Assembly: GCA_963169105.1 (NCBI GenBank)
Contig: OY720643.1
Location: 98,156,848 to 98,220,847 of the forward strand
Source of the DNA: Ceriagrion tenellum
Lineage: Eukaryota; Arthropoda; Insecta; Odonata; Coenagrionidae
Direction: 5' to 3'
Length of the DNA: 64,000 nucleotides
In this document: positions 1-11,970 of the stretch, one piece after another
How positions within the stretch are numbered: position 1 is the stretch's first letter
How the letters are laid out: the number at the start of each line of letters is the position of its first letter
Translations under genes and position numbers: made by a program
Notes under the pieces: model-generated
Seen by the model: only the letters and a program-made list of their open reading frames with translations
Told to the model about the DNA's origin: nothing
The model's database searches: none

Positions 1-2339
1 GATGCCACGCAAATGAACAAATTTCAATTCAATAATAAATAAAAGTACTACATATGATCAAATCCACCAAAGTTTAATGGACTTCAATTAACATGCAGCC
101 CTCATGGCTGGCAGTGAACTTATATTCTTCCAAATAATAAATTACTTTTTGTTCTTGTATTAAACTATTGATTTCACAGCAAATTTTATTATCTTCTCTA
201 ATAAAATATATTTTTCGTTTCAATGACGAATGTGGTCAATCCGAAATTACTCAATTAAGGGAATAGTGATACAACTTGTTGAATTTGGGGAAATGCAATT
301 CTCTGACAGCATTAATTTTCTAATTAATTAGGTTTTTTTCCGATCGCGGCAGACAGCATTTCGTGCTGATCAGAACATGATAGATCCAATCTAGAAACAC
401 GATACAATATATCGATCCAATGGAATTAAGAGACTTAAAAATCAATGGGCTGAACACCTAATAGACTTCTAATTCTTGAGGAAATAGGGAATTTTCATGC
501 TATTGTGCAACGCATACCTATTTTCTTTTTAGCAGCAAACACAAAATATGACATTAAGTCCTTTTGAGTTGGACACTTTTTTAAATCTTTTGAATAAATA
601 TGTATTATTTTCATCTTCGTGAAAATCCACATCAAATTCTATATTTACATGAATACTGGCCTTATACATGTCTACTCTTCTTATTTTTTCCATTTTATAT
701 ATTCCTTTGAGTTTTTAGATTTTCATCATATGTGAGGTGTTCAGGTTCCTGTTACCAGTTTCAGATTCTGGTCGTTTTTTCATAGGCTTCATGCTCAAGT
801 TCCATTATGTGCCATTTTTTGATTGCGTTATTCATCGACGCTCTTTCTTTACTTATGATGGTAACATTCTGAAGATTATTTTTAGCCCTATTATATCGTG
901 GATCCCGACAGGAGCATTTCCTAGATTGACATACACTTATACTTGAGCTTATATCAGTACCGATAGTTCCGTTTTCGACGTTTCCTGCATAGTTTGTTGT
1001 CTATCTACTTCTAGTTTCAATTTTTTTCTAACTATATCTACTTGGTATTTGTTCTAATGACTATTATTATGTGAATTTTATATACTCCTCATTTATTGCT
1101 ATCGAGGAAGTCTTCATAGCTTCTCAAGTATAGGCTTTAACTATTATTTCACCTCCACCATTCTGTCATATTGTGATAATGGAATGCATGATTTTACAGT
1201 CCTGCCAGTATTTAGTTTTCCGTCATGTTCAGCTGGACTTAATATTGCTCGCACTTTTCTGGGCGTACGTTACCCATGTCTTCCAGTACTACCCGCAATA
1301 ATTACTTTACAGAGGAAATTTTGTTCCTTACGCATTTTTTAATAATTATTACGAAGAATGAATTAAAATAACTACTGTACGCCGTAGATCTGTTAATTGG
1401 CGAAGTTCTTTGTTTCGACAATAACAAATATGCTTACGTAATGTGTCCGTAAAGGATCTCTTCTAAGCATATGGTAATTCCATCTCCCCGATGGGTAGTG
1501 AAAAAAGTTGAATATTTTTATTCCCTGTTATGAGTGTCACAATTATTATTTCGTGTTATAATTGGTGACTCATAGCAACGTGCCCTAAGCACTTAATTCA
1601 TAGGCACGATCCGAAGATTTGAGGTTTAGAATTGATTTTACAGCTTTGAAGCTTGAACTTTCAGAGATTGTAAACTCATGTTCGGTGTACGTTGAAGCGA
1701 TGATTTCAATTTAATTTGTGTAATAAAATACACACCGGAGCTGTAATTCAATGTTCAAAGGCGTGTTCGATAGAATCTTTGTCTGAGAACTATGACACGA
1801 AATATTTGACGTTATGTGTGACGATGACGCGAAGAATTTTACTATATTTAAGTCTATTTCTATTGAATAATTGTTTTATTATTATAGGTCTATGGTTGAA
1901 TACTTGTCAGTATACGTGTATAAGGAATGAGAGTATGGCAACGTATTAAGTGACGCAGTTAAATGACTCAGAAATTTCTGGTTGCGTGACGACCTTCTTC
2001 ACCAAAATAATGGTTCAGGAATCATATCTAGTCACACTTTGGACGAACGTATTATCACATTACCGCTCGTGAAAACCCACCACCAGTGTTTGCAAAAAAT
2101 ACGCTTAAGTTTAATATGCACAACTGTTTTGCCTGGCGTGTTAAGCTTAACTAAGCTGCCGGGCAGAAAGGATTTTTTAATATCATCTTTACCATTCTCT
2201 AATGTTTGTAGTGAGTCCTATTGCTCTCTGCTGCAGTTGAAAGACGATATAAATATGAAGAGGTGTGCATATATTATAAGCACCTTTCTTAATACTTATC
2301 CTCGTGAAATTGATAATATTTTGTGGGATTAACTGATAT
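1..2339. other. AT-rich DNA, no gene recognised
   Basis: Only short open frames are present (longest about 116 codons at 1982-2332 on +). None has a domain, a codon bias or splice context that I recognise. I see no repeat structure. Confidence 0.5.
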
Positions 2340-2389
2340 TGAAACGGCACATAAAACTTCGTAATGGACTATGGGTCAATTTTATGTAC

Positions 2390-2425
2390 ACTGCGTTTCG
2401 ACGCCAAGGCGTCAACATCAATAGG
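2390..2425 (-). repeat. Hammerhead-ribozyme-like motif, degenerate
   Basis: Read on the − strand, a TTGATGT segment is followed by a strong hairpin, GACGCC/GGCGTC (2400-2413), and then GAAAC (2395-2399). This is the order of a hammerhead core: CUGAUGA, stem II, GAAA. Two core positions differ (C3 and A9) and one extra nucleotide precedes the stem, so activity is doubtful. A longer arm pairing, ACATAAAA with TTTTATGT, lies alongside at 2350-2388. Known family fact: Penelope-like and other retroelements carry such motifs. The assignment to a retroelement here is inference. Confidence 0.35.
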
Positions 2426-2439
2426 CGCAATGCCTCATT

Positions 2440-4278
2440 GTCCTACATGTTCCACCATATCTTTTCTGACTACATTAAGTATATCTTTTAGGAATCTGTT
2501 CTGCATATTGTGATAACCTACATTGGAAAGAGTTATGATTGATAGAGAGTCATGTTGGTGTTTAGGTTTATCTTAGTATAATTGATTATTAATTCTGTAC
2601 AAATTACATTATTGGGACTGGTAGAATGTGGAGCGTTGGTAACATAACGTTTGCTTAACGCTTGTGGGAGTGAAATTTTTATTCCCTCTACATTTTTTTC
2701 ACTTTCGTGTGCTCTTTTCGGTGATTTTTGAACGTAAACGGATTTCCTACTTATCTTTTTCTTCGCGGCGGAAAACGGCGCCATCTCGGTTGATCTGGCA
2801 AACTCTTTTCGGTAGCCTCTGGGTGTTTCCTCAAAAAACCTCTCTCCCACTGCCGTTTCCTGTCTGCTATGCGTACACCATCCAAGCATATCCAATGCTT
2901 TGCCCCCGTTTTATTTTTTCAATCTTTATTCTTCTCAGCTTCTCCCTCCCGTTGAAAGTCCTTATAATGTCAATGCAATGAAGGCATTCTCTTCCTTTTG
3001 AAAGAAATTCTTTGGCAATTTTATCGTGCCTTTCCAAGGCCTCGCATAAATTCTAAGTGGTCATTCTCCTTCCCTATGATTTATTACTTGTTCGCTTATT
3101 TTGCAGGCGTTTCATTAATTTTTTTATTTTTCGTTTTCTATACGGAAAAATGAGGCAACTAACCAGAGATTTTTCCTTGCTTACAATGCCTTTTAACATC
3201 ATTTTTGATCTCTAGACTTGCATAAATCATCCTCATTTCTTGTTTTTGGGTTTATTATTATAATATTAAATTTTTTCAAATAGATACTTGTTTTTTATGC
3301 GTGGAGTAATTTCGGGCACACTTTGAATTGCACATCCATATTTCAACTTAGCTGGAAGCATACATTTGTTGCCTTGTTGCCTTCGTGCTTATGAGACGTA
3401 GACGTGGCGGGGTTTGGAAGAGTTGGAAATTATCGCAAAACAGAAAAATAAAAAAATATCTGTTCTGTTGTATAAATTTTCTGCAAAGAACCCCATTCAT
3501 TACGTAAGCCACCCTAGGATTCCGTAAGGGTTACGGATCGGAGTAGAAGTTCGCCTCCGGTTATACCTGAGACGTAAGAGAAGACAATACGGGGAGGAAT
3601 CGATGATGGTTCGTCTCTCGTCAGGTGGCCACTCCCGCGCTTAATGACGCGAGGAGTATCACTGCCGTCACCTTGTGGAGGCATCTTAAAATAGGAAGGG
3701 CCATTTTACCGTGGTCATCGTCTCCAATTTGCCGGGGCATGCCACTGCCCACGTGAATTTCCTCCTTGAATACCTGACGTTGTAGCGGAAGCCAAGTCCA
3801 TGGCATAATGGACGTCTCGCTTGTTTCCTTAAATTCTTGTTTGAACAGTTTGCTGAGTTTCTGCGAATAAAATTTGGATGCTACGGCGCCAAGGTCATTG
3901 TCTGTGAAATTAAATTGATGTTCTTACTCATGTGATTCCTTTTGCGCTTGGTACAGTGTGTCATTCCGATTTTTAATTATACCTTGGGAATTATTTGCTG
4001 CAGTAAATTATTAAGCACAATAAGAACTTAAAAGACGGTAATAGTTCTTGAGTAATACTCATCTCGAATGGAAGGCTATTTTATTTTACTTATTCTACTA
4101 CAAAATAATCATACCATAGAGCTTGGTATCTATATATATTAATTTTGTTGCGTGTTTGTCATTCTGTATCCGTTTTGTTTCTTTCTCTGTCAATTTTTGA
4201 GCTAGAAGAGTGAGGTTTGGTGCGTTGAATGTGGAATCTCTGTCTTCATGATTTAGTAGTAGATTTGGATTTTTATAG
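2440..4278. other. Non-coding DNA with a GC-richer island at 3490-3810
   Basis: This is mostly AT-rich. From about 3490 to 3810 the base composition becomes GC-richer and CpG-containing, and a 61-codon frame is open on − (3621-3806). I do not recognise the peptide and see no convincing splice sites framing it. It could be a regulatory island or an unrecognised exon. Confidence 0.35.
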
Positions 4279-4343
4279 CTTGGGCGTGTGGCAGCGGGTG
4301 TTAGGTCACCAGCCGTGCAAATGTGTAAGTTATTTGGAGATGA
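4279..4343 (-). mobile_element. LINE 3'-tail fragment, copy 1
   Basis: The + strand shows GGCGTGTGGCAGCGGGTGT, the reverse complement of the 3' end of the LINE remnant at 44932-45510 (its ACACCCCCTGCCACACGCCC segment). Only the tail is present; no reverse-transcriptase codons are visible here. The copy repeats at 4405-4467 with a 126-bp period, so this tail was duplicated locally or inserted twice. Confidence 0.6.
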
Positions 4344-4404
4344 AATGGAGACGAATTGAAAATAGTGTATGTAGTTAGTTTAAATAAGATCCAAAAGAGC
4401 GGCT

Positions 4405-4467
4405 GCTTGGGCGTGTGGCAGAGGGTGTCAGGTTACCTTCCGTGCAAAGGTGTAAGTTATATTTTTG
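4405..4467 (-). mobile_element. LINE 3'-tail fragment, copy 2
   Basis: This is the same tail as at 4279-4343, about 85-90% identical by eye. On − it reads LHLCTEGNLTPSATRP, which parallels LHLYTAGVLTPPATRP of the longer + strand LINE copy at about 45418-45465. It therefore derives from the same non-LTR family. Confidence 0.6.
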
Positions 4468-4645
4468 GATTGTGGTTGAAACAACCTGATGCTGGGAAAC
4501 ACGGTGACAAGGAAGAAAGGCCAAAAGAGAGAGTGGGAGAGTGTAAAGGTTGAAACAAAAGAAACCCACAGTGCTCACCTATTCAAATGGCTTTAAAAAC
4601 AACAAAGGAGAACAGTGAATAAAAAAAAAACATTTTCACCAAGGA

Positions 4646-4713
4646 GCTATTTTTACACTAGGACACTTACCCCCTGCGGGCTATTTTTACACTAGGACAC
4701 TTACCCCCTGCGG
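4646..4713. repeat. Perfect 34-bp tandem duplication
   Basis: The unit starting GCTATTTTTACACTAGGACA occurs twice without change (4646-4679 and 4680-4713). Perfect identity in an otherwise diverged region suggests a recent slippage or duplication event. Confidence 0.9.
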
Positions 4714-7399
4714 GTACACACCCCTACTCACCGAGTGAGCAGGCTAGATGCCTGTTAGTCCAGTATTTCAATGTGACAAGCGTCGTTGTAAATCCTAAGC
4801 TCTGATATATTTGGATAAAATTTGTTTATTGGGCTGATTGGACGATGCGGACGGTTATTATGTGAAGCCTCGATAGTCATTATTTAACTTCATAGTATTG
4901 GAGCGAACATTTTTATATTTGTCGAGTCAAAGATAATTTGCCTTGTATCATATAGAATGATTTATAAACAAAATGCTCTATACACACTCATATGCCTTGG
5001 TGAAAATAAATGCAGGCTGCTAAACTAAGGAGCCCTCTTAATGAGGCCTTGCCGAGGCAATTGACTTATTGTATACTCACGTCAATTTCTTGCTATTCTT
5101 CAGTATTTAAAGTAAACAATGGCGATGGTGTGGCAAAGTTATTCTGCCTATTTTCGGACTTGGGAAACGAAATGAAGTGCCTTGCGAACAAAAAGACATT
5201 ATATTTGGGAGATATAATTCGACTCCATTCGAATGCTACGCCATAAGGTACGGATAATTTGTCCAAAATAATGGAAATCCCTGAAAAGTCTCCGTCCATC
5301 ATTGCTGTCATGTTCATGTGGGCACAAATTTAATTTGTTAATGAACTCAGCGTCTCCACTTCGTATTTCGTATTTTCGTATTTTTCCCATCTCCACTCTC
5401 TCCACTCCACTTTAAATTTTATTCGCTTCGCCCCTGTGCCGATTTCGCATTCCAACTCCGGATGCCTCATTAAACCCCAAATTGTTCTCGTTCGTCCTGC
5501 GGCTTCCATAATTTATTTTCCGACCTGATGAGCTCCAATCCCTGTGTTATTTACCGAACATTTTTGCTAAATTCCACGGACTGAGTTACCTTGCTGCATT
5601 AAATGCCGCCACTGACACTAACTTCAAAATTGAAATGAAGTTTGAACAATCTAAATGTTACAAATGGCAAATCTTACAGAGCCCTTGCGCAAAATAAAAA
5701 TAAACAAAAAATGATCTTATTGATGTGTTGAAAGTGGAATATGGATATGAAAATTAATGGTTATTATTATTTCATTTGAAATACTAATGCCGAAAATTTT
5801 AATTACTCAATTCATCGTTTGTTCAATGATGGGGACGTGTGTGTCAAGTAAAATGTAACAAAATGGAAATGCTAGAATAATCTAAAGTTTTCTAAATAAT
5901 CAATGCCATTAACATTTAACTCTAGAAGTCTGGATATTTTGATGTATCGTTTACGTAGGCATAGTATTTTAGCACATGATATTCATCGTAGTTTGCAGTT
6001 TATTTTTTGTCATTTTTTACTTATTTTTTAGATATGAAAATTATTATTCGACGAGTTTATCTTCGTAAAAATCAATACTGAGTGGTATGGAGGATGGAGA
6101 AGACCGGAAGTGCTTTCAAGGTTGATATTGTCACTGGAATTTTTTGGTTTGCCATTTCTTTGAATGAATCTATGGAATCATCAAAAGTTTATTACCACCT
6201 CTCATTTTTATCGAAGAATGCTGATGAAAAGTGTATCATAATTCACTATTTTGGAGTATATTTGGCTGCGGGCCTTGACGGCAGCCTTAACATCTGAATT
6301 CATTGTGCTTCACATTTTATGCAACGGATTATGAATTATAAGACAAACAAAGGATTTGCGTTGAAAATGCATTTTCCGTCGCAGTTGATATTATTCTCCC
6401 CCTTGCAACCAATGTAGTGGAATCTAAAAGATATCAATTAACTATTATTTTTTTGTCGTTATAAAATTTTTATTTTGTGAATATCTTGAAAAAGCATTGC
6501 TATCCAATATTAAATGACCTTAATACGTTTTCCTCCCTTGCTGTTTTTAACTCACTGAAGAAGCAAGGAGCATTGAAAAATGTACTTCATCATAAAATAG
6601 ATATGAATATAATAGTATATATTATCAATGGCTGGTGTTTCAACTCTATTCAAACATTTTTTTGATGTGTCCAAAGCGATTCGAATATCTTCTCCGTCGA
6701 TAATATTTATAACAACCTGCTCACAGTCTGGTGTTAATTACGACATTCCAACTCTTAGGTGATGCTAACTAAACGTAATGGCCATATCTTTTGATGTGAA
6801 TAATTGCTGGACATTAAAATCCCAAGCCGATATTATGCTGTAATAAAGTATTATTTTTTTAAATTCACCATTTGACTTGAACAGTGGTTTTCATCCTTTT
6901 TTCTCGATTTTCTGCATTTATTCCACTTCTAATGGTTGTTTAAAAATCCCTAAACCCAATCAATCCGTACAAAAATATGTATAAATAACTATGTACATGC
7001 TTAAGCTTCCATTTTGAACTCTAACTTTCAGTCAAAATTTATTGAGATGACATTGCATATTCCACAGAGTACTTCATTTTTTTGGCTTGTAGTATAACTC
7101 CATCTATAGCGAAATCCCTATTATTTGATAACCCCCTTAAGTAAAAATCTCTTTGTGTATAATGGTCTACAGGAAGGACTCGAGATGAAGTAACTGAACC
7201 ACAGCTACCTTAGCTGAAAATACGAGGGCGGATAAAGGAAAAAGTGTCCTCGAAAATTTTACGATGATCCCATGAGAAAAGGAAATGGATCAGAAGGACA
7301 TACAAGGAGAGGAGAGAGGCGTGTGAAGTAAAGGATTGTATGCGGCGGCACTTAATTATACACCAGGAGTGCGAAGTAAGGGGGTGGGGGTTGCACAAG
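4714..7399. other. AT-rich DNA, nothing recognised
   Basis: Short unremarkable open frames only. A small TCGTATT-type repetition lies at about 5360-5390. I see no gene, RNA or structured repeat. Confidence 0.5.
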
Positions 7400-7640
7400 G
7401 CCTTTGCCCCCTTCCCGACTCACTGTCTCCTCTCATAAAAGGACCAATCAACGGTTTTTATAAAAAGGGGCGCGAGTCACTTCGGCCGCGCCGTAAACCT
7501 GCCCTTTAGCTTCCTCTATCCCCCTCCTGTTCCTTACTTTCCTACCTGTCCCTGCCCTCAGGGGTTTCTCTCTCCGAAAAGAGAATTCGTGAGGGGACTA
7601 GAGAAAAAGGGTTTTCTGGAATTTAACGCTGGACCGTTGT
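7400..7640 (+). promoter_or_regulatory. GC-rich island with CCAAT and TATA boxes
   Basis: A CCAAT motif (7444-7448) is followed 11 bp later by TATAAAAAG (7459-7467) and then a CpG-rich stretch with GGCCGCGCC (about 7484-7492) where transcription would start. Spacing and order fit an RNA polymerase II core promoter firing on +. No long downstream open frame supports a coding first exon, so it may serve a non-coding RNA, or it may be a chance arrangement in a GC island. Confidence 0.35.
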
Positions 7641-10140
7641 AAGACAAGCCGGGCTCTGGGAGAGAATAAGAGATCGCCTGCTGTGGGAAACGTTTCATCA
7701 AAAGACTAAAGTTTTGGCTAAGCAGTTCTTAACTTTTCTCGAGGCGAGATGTGATGGGGCTGCATTACTTTGGACGGAAGTACAAAAATCCTTTGCGGAA
7801 ATGGAGAGAAAGATTCGTAAGGCTCTTAAGGTTGTGTATGCGGAGAAGACGCTGTGATCGACGGATAGGGAAAGAAGGCAGACAAACAACTGTAACTTAA
7901 GGAAGAAAGAGAGGAAGTGCTTGGCTTTGGGAATGGGGTGGGGAAGCGTTAGGAGGAGACATAAAGGAGGCATAGTAGATAGTTGGAAGAAGCGGTGAGG
8001 GGCAGAGGATGTTGTAGAATATGATAGGGGATGAATGTTTGATTAGCGTGGAAAGGGTTGAGGGAAAACAGATTTAAGAGACGAGATGAACAAGAATAAT
8101 ACTCTTTGACTCGTAAAGACCAAATGTTGGTGATTCAATCATTCTTAGGGTTGGTTAGGGTACGGGAGGAGGTACGTTAGGATAAATCCTTCGAGAAATA
8201 ATCGAATGAGATAATCTAATGTAAAGACAGCGAGACTGATTTAAAGGGTTGAAGTGGAAGCAAATGAGGGGATATACTGGAGCAAGTAGAGCAACTTATT
8301 TGCTGTGGAACCCAGCTTAACCGAAGTAAACGTAGGTAACGTTCCGCATAACGTGTTTTTTCATAATCATTGGTTGATGTTCAAAGATTAGTATGTTGAA
8401 AGTGTGCAATACTACTGGCCGAATTTTTCAACGTCACTTTAATTACAAGTTCAAAAACAATGGCTGCTCATCACAAAAAATTTTATTTCTTGAAATATTG
8501 TGTAGTTTTCTTCTTATTTTCTCCGCCAAGGTTGTGGGTAGCAGTGTCTCTTTGCTCTCGGACTGTTTGTTGATAGTTATGGTTTACCCGGGTTTCCGTA
8601 TAGCGGAGTGCATTTTTACGGGGTTCTGCCGTGCTTGTCAAGTAAGTTAGAGGAATGTGGGCAAAGCAGCATGAATATTAGGAGAATCATCGTGTGTTCA
8701 CTCTCTTTATGACTTCTCTCTTCTATTTTCCTAGAAAGGAAAGAGGGGTTTTGCTAGAAGAGAGTGATGATGATTTTTTGCTGTAAAGAAAAAGCTGCTG
8801 AAGTGTTGATTTGGAGTGTGGCATTATGTGGTGCGGGGACTTATACTCCGAGGAAAAATGAGAAGAATCAGTAGCCTGCGTATGATATATGGAGAATAAT
8901 AAAGGAAGTGCGGTGGACTGAAAGGAATTCAGACAAGGAAGTGATTGGTTTAGTGGCATATTTGGGGAATCTTCTGGAGAAGATTAGGAGATGGTAGTTT
9001 AGGCCGTTGGAGGGGTAATGAGAAACAAAGGTTCGCTGAAAAGATGCTGCTAAAGCGGGAAGAGGAAAGAGGGGGATATGTTCATTGGGCGGTATGAAAT
9101 GACGTAGGAGGTTTGCGTAGAAACAAAAAAAAACTTGTGTTGGTAGATGGAGGTACCTGCACCGGTAAAAATCTTAAGCAGTTTGACTCTTTTTCCATTC
9201 AAACCTACCCAGTTAATACGGTTAATATTAAGCATACCTATTAAGTGCGAAGTTGGGCAAATGATTTGGGGAAGTTGTAGTTATTCGACTGGAGACCAAT
9301 AACGGATGCCTTTCAGGAAGAGATGTTTAAAATATTAGTTGCGATCAGATTCAGATTGGGTGATTGGCAGTGATCGGATCAGTTCGGATCGGAGAGAGAA
9401 GAAAAGGCACCACCCATGCTTCGTGCGAACGCCGGTATTTTGTACTACAAATATTACAGATGGAAAGAGTAAACTGTACGGTTCAATGGCGCGAGGAAAA
9501 ATTGAAGCCAGGGAAATTCACTCATGCCTTAAATGAAGGGATAAGTTGCGCAATTTATTCGCCAAGACATCAAGGTCTGTAGCGAAGTCGTCGCGGTACC
9601 ATCACAATTTCTCCTGCACAATACAAATTGGAAATAATGATCAAAGCAACATTACAGTATTCGTAACATTTATGGACATTGCGCCAAGTTTGGTGGATCA
9701 CTTTTAGTATGAATAGCAAGGACAAAACGGATGACGGATTCTGATTTGGAGGACGGAAGCGTGAACTATAGAATGTTTTTCTTTCTGTGGTCCCTCCCTC
9801 AAACTTGAAGTCCACTCGCAGTGCTCGTGAAGAAGACTTTCCACACCCTTGTATTGATTAAAATTTTAAACTAGTTTATAATGTCATAATCACCTCGCAT
9901 GGTCTGGCGCAGAATTAACGCTTTTTCTGGGATTATTTCACATTCTATTTGCATGTCATCACCCAGTGAGGTTGACTAGAAGCGTTTATGGATTTGAACT
10001 GTAAAATATTTCCTGCAAATTCAATGTATGCGCATGGTTCTTGGTTACTGGTAATTTATTCACATCCGTTTTCACTTGTATTTCTTATGGGAGAGACACC
10101 AGAATTATAAGGAAAGACCATTAAATTTATGTATCGTTTA
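7641..10140. other. Purine-rich and AT-rich DNA, no gene recognised
   Basis: The + strand is purine-rich from about 7700 to 9100, which is why long pyrimidine-coded frames (Leu, Ser, Phe) open on −. None resembles a protein. A weak donor-like CAAGTAAGT at 8639-8647 follows an open frame of 85 codons (8393-8650), but no good acceptor precedes it. Confidence 0.4.
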
Positions 10141-10281
10141 AATCATTCCACGATACTCCACATTCCACACAAACGAAATTCCACACAGAAAAAATCATCC
10201 GCCTTGACCGGGATTCGAACTCGGATATGTCGAATTTTCGGCCGGGTGCTTTAGCCAGTTAAGCTACCGAGGAGTCCGTAA
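10141..10281 (-). mobile_element. tRNA-derived SINE, − strand copy with intact Pol III boxes
   Basis: On −, an A box (GGTAGCTTAACTGG, 10255-10268) and a B box (GAGTTCGAATCCC, 10210-10222) are spaced as in a tRNA. They are followed by a non-tRNA body starting GGTCAAGGCGGATGATTTTT. This is the classic layout of a tRNA-derived SINE head plus body. It is the only copy in the window retaining the sequence between the two boxes. The body diverges after about 40 bp from the + strand copies next door, so its 3' boundary near 10141 is approximate. Confidence 0.8.
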
Positions 10282-10294
10282 TGTGAAGCGTACG

Positions 10295-10448
10295 CCTCGG
10301 TAGCTTAACTGGCTTAAACATCGAATCCCGGTCAAGGCGGATGATTTTATCTCTTTGGAATTTCGCACAATTGTGCATTGAGGGTGACTCCGAAGAAGTG
10401 GAACTCCGTGGCTATTCCCGGATAGCTTAAAGTCTGTGTAAATCATAC
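10295..10448 (+). mobile_element. tRNA-derived SINE, + strand copy 1 of a tandem pair
   Basis: It begins with GGTAGCTTAACTGG (A box) but jumps almost directly to ATCGAATCCCGGTCAAGG, so the part between A and B boxes is deleted. The body runs through GGATGATTTT, an ACAATTGTG palindrome and TCCCGGATAGCTTAAA to GTGTAAATCATAC. It is arranged head-to-head with the 10141-10281 copy. It is probably not transcribable from its own promoter because the A-B spacing is lost. Confidence 0.85.
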
Positions 10449-10451
10449 ATA

Positions 10452-10604
10452 CTTGGTAGCTTAACTGGCTTAAACATCGAATCCCGGTCAAGGCGGATGA
10501 TTTTTTCTCTTTGGAATTTCGCACAATTGTGCATTGAGGGTGACTCCGAAAAAGTGGAACTCCGTGGCAATTCCCGGATAGCTTAAAATCTGTGTAAATC
10601 ATAC
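10452..10604 (+). mobile_element. tRNA-derived SINE, + strand copy 2 of a tandem pair
   Basis: It is nearly identical to 10295-10448, offset by 156 bp, and shares the same internal A-B deletion. The two copies therefore arose by tandem duplication of an already deleted SINE. A 112-codon − strand open frame across the pair is an artefact of the duplicated unit. Confidence 0.85.
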
Positions 10605-11249
10605 TTTGTTAATAAAATTTTATTTATCAAATAATGAATCAATGTGATTAGTTCTAATAAAAATGACAATTTTACCATCTTTATTCTTTGAAATGAATTT
10701 CATGTATTAAGTAATTAAATCTTAAAATTCAATCGCCTGAGCAACCCCTTTTTGACAACTACACAATTGTCTGGGTAGAGCGCTTGTGCTTCTCAGGAAT
10801 ACAGAAAAGTTTTTGTTTTAATATTCTTTGAATGATCGGTGTTTTTTTGCTGTAATATAGTTTTTATAGCTACAAATGCTGAACACAAAATGAAAGGAAA
10901 ATTTAATACGGTTCTAATGAATTAGGGGAGTTGGAATTAAATAGGTGTTTTTTTCTCTTAGTCATGATGAAACCTCTTTACACCAATTCAGTTCTTACTG
11001 AACACATTTTATTCAGCGATCCTCTGTTGTAAATGGCTACTGAACGCAATAGGACTGAAAATTCAAAGAAAAATTTCTTATTATATTTTCAAAGATTCAG
11101 ACTAAAAAATCAGTATATTGCGAGGTTAACGAAATTTGCAACGCTCTCAGTTTTTTCCTATCCCATTGAGATAATTCCTGATATTTTCATGTTTATCATT
11201 GCGTAATTGGTGGGTTAGGGAGGCTTTTGAAAGTGAAAACAAATCTTAT
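10605..11249. other. AT-rich DNA, nothing recognised
   Basis: No open frame of note, no repeat and no RNA gene seen. Confidence 0.5.
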
Positions 11250-11970
11250 TCGCGCACCCGCACCTTACTGTCGCACGGAATTCCGCATGCAAAGCTTCCT
11301 TCCTTTCCTCTCTCTTCCTTCTCGAATATCACACCCACCCCATTTCCTCCTCTCGCTTCTCCTTACACGTCTCTCTGCTCTGAGGAAGAGCGAGGGTGAG
11401 GACAGGACAAGGGGAGGAGGTGGGTCCTCCAGAATCGGGGCGGTGGGGGAGTTCAGGAGGGTGGTGGGCGTAGAGAGGAGGGAGTCGTCTCCGGGGCTAC
11501 GCCTGCAGAAGTTTACCCGCAGAGCATTTCGAGGCCCGCCCTCGGAGACATTTTGGTGCCGGGGGTCTGTAACCCGCCCCTCCCTCCCCCTCCCTCTAAC
11601 CCCTTTTCTCCCTCAACCCCCTCCTTCCTCTTCCCCTACATCCTCCCCCTCTCACGCACACCCAACCTAATCGATAGCGTGTGGAAGCCTCTGGGAAATC
11701 GACGCGCAGCCTGCGCCCCCCCCTCCCAACTCCTCTCCCCCTTATCTCCCTCCAAGTCGTCTCCCACAAACCCCCTTCAATCCTCCGCGCTCACCATGTC
11801 TATCTTCACTTTCCTCTCTATCTTTCGCAAGAATCCCTTCGTCTAACTCTCCGCCTTTCGTGTCTTCTTCTAGTTCCGTCTATCCCGACCGTATCGGCTT
11901 CGATGGGATTCCTAAGTTGTCCCCCACGCCTTCGCTTTCCTAATACTATTTGTCTGTCCTGGCCTGCCTA
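11250..11970. other. GC-rich island with long polypyrimidine tract
   Basis: Sharply higher GC than the surroundings. About 11400-11560 is G-rich on + and contains several CpGs. About 11560-11850 is almost pure C/T on +. Overlapping frames of 66, 147, 97 and 96 codons are open, but they are Pro/Ser/Leu-rich low-complexity translations, so I do not call a protein. Possible roles are a regulatory island, a 5' UTR of an unseen gene, or triplex-prone DNA. Confidence 0.45.

Noticed and set aside
10264..10602. 112-codon − strand frame with an internally duplicated sequence
   Set aside because: It is the antisense of the tandem SINE pair; the repetition comes from the repeat unit.
10264..10620. Direct repeats considered as a possible CRISPR-like array
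   Set aside because: Only two 156-bp units with no spacers, in a eukaryotic SINE context. No CRISPR array is present anywhere in the window.
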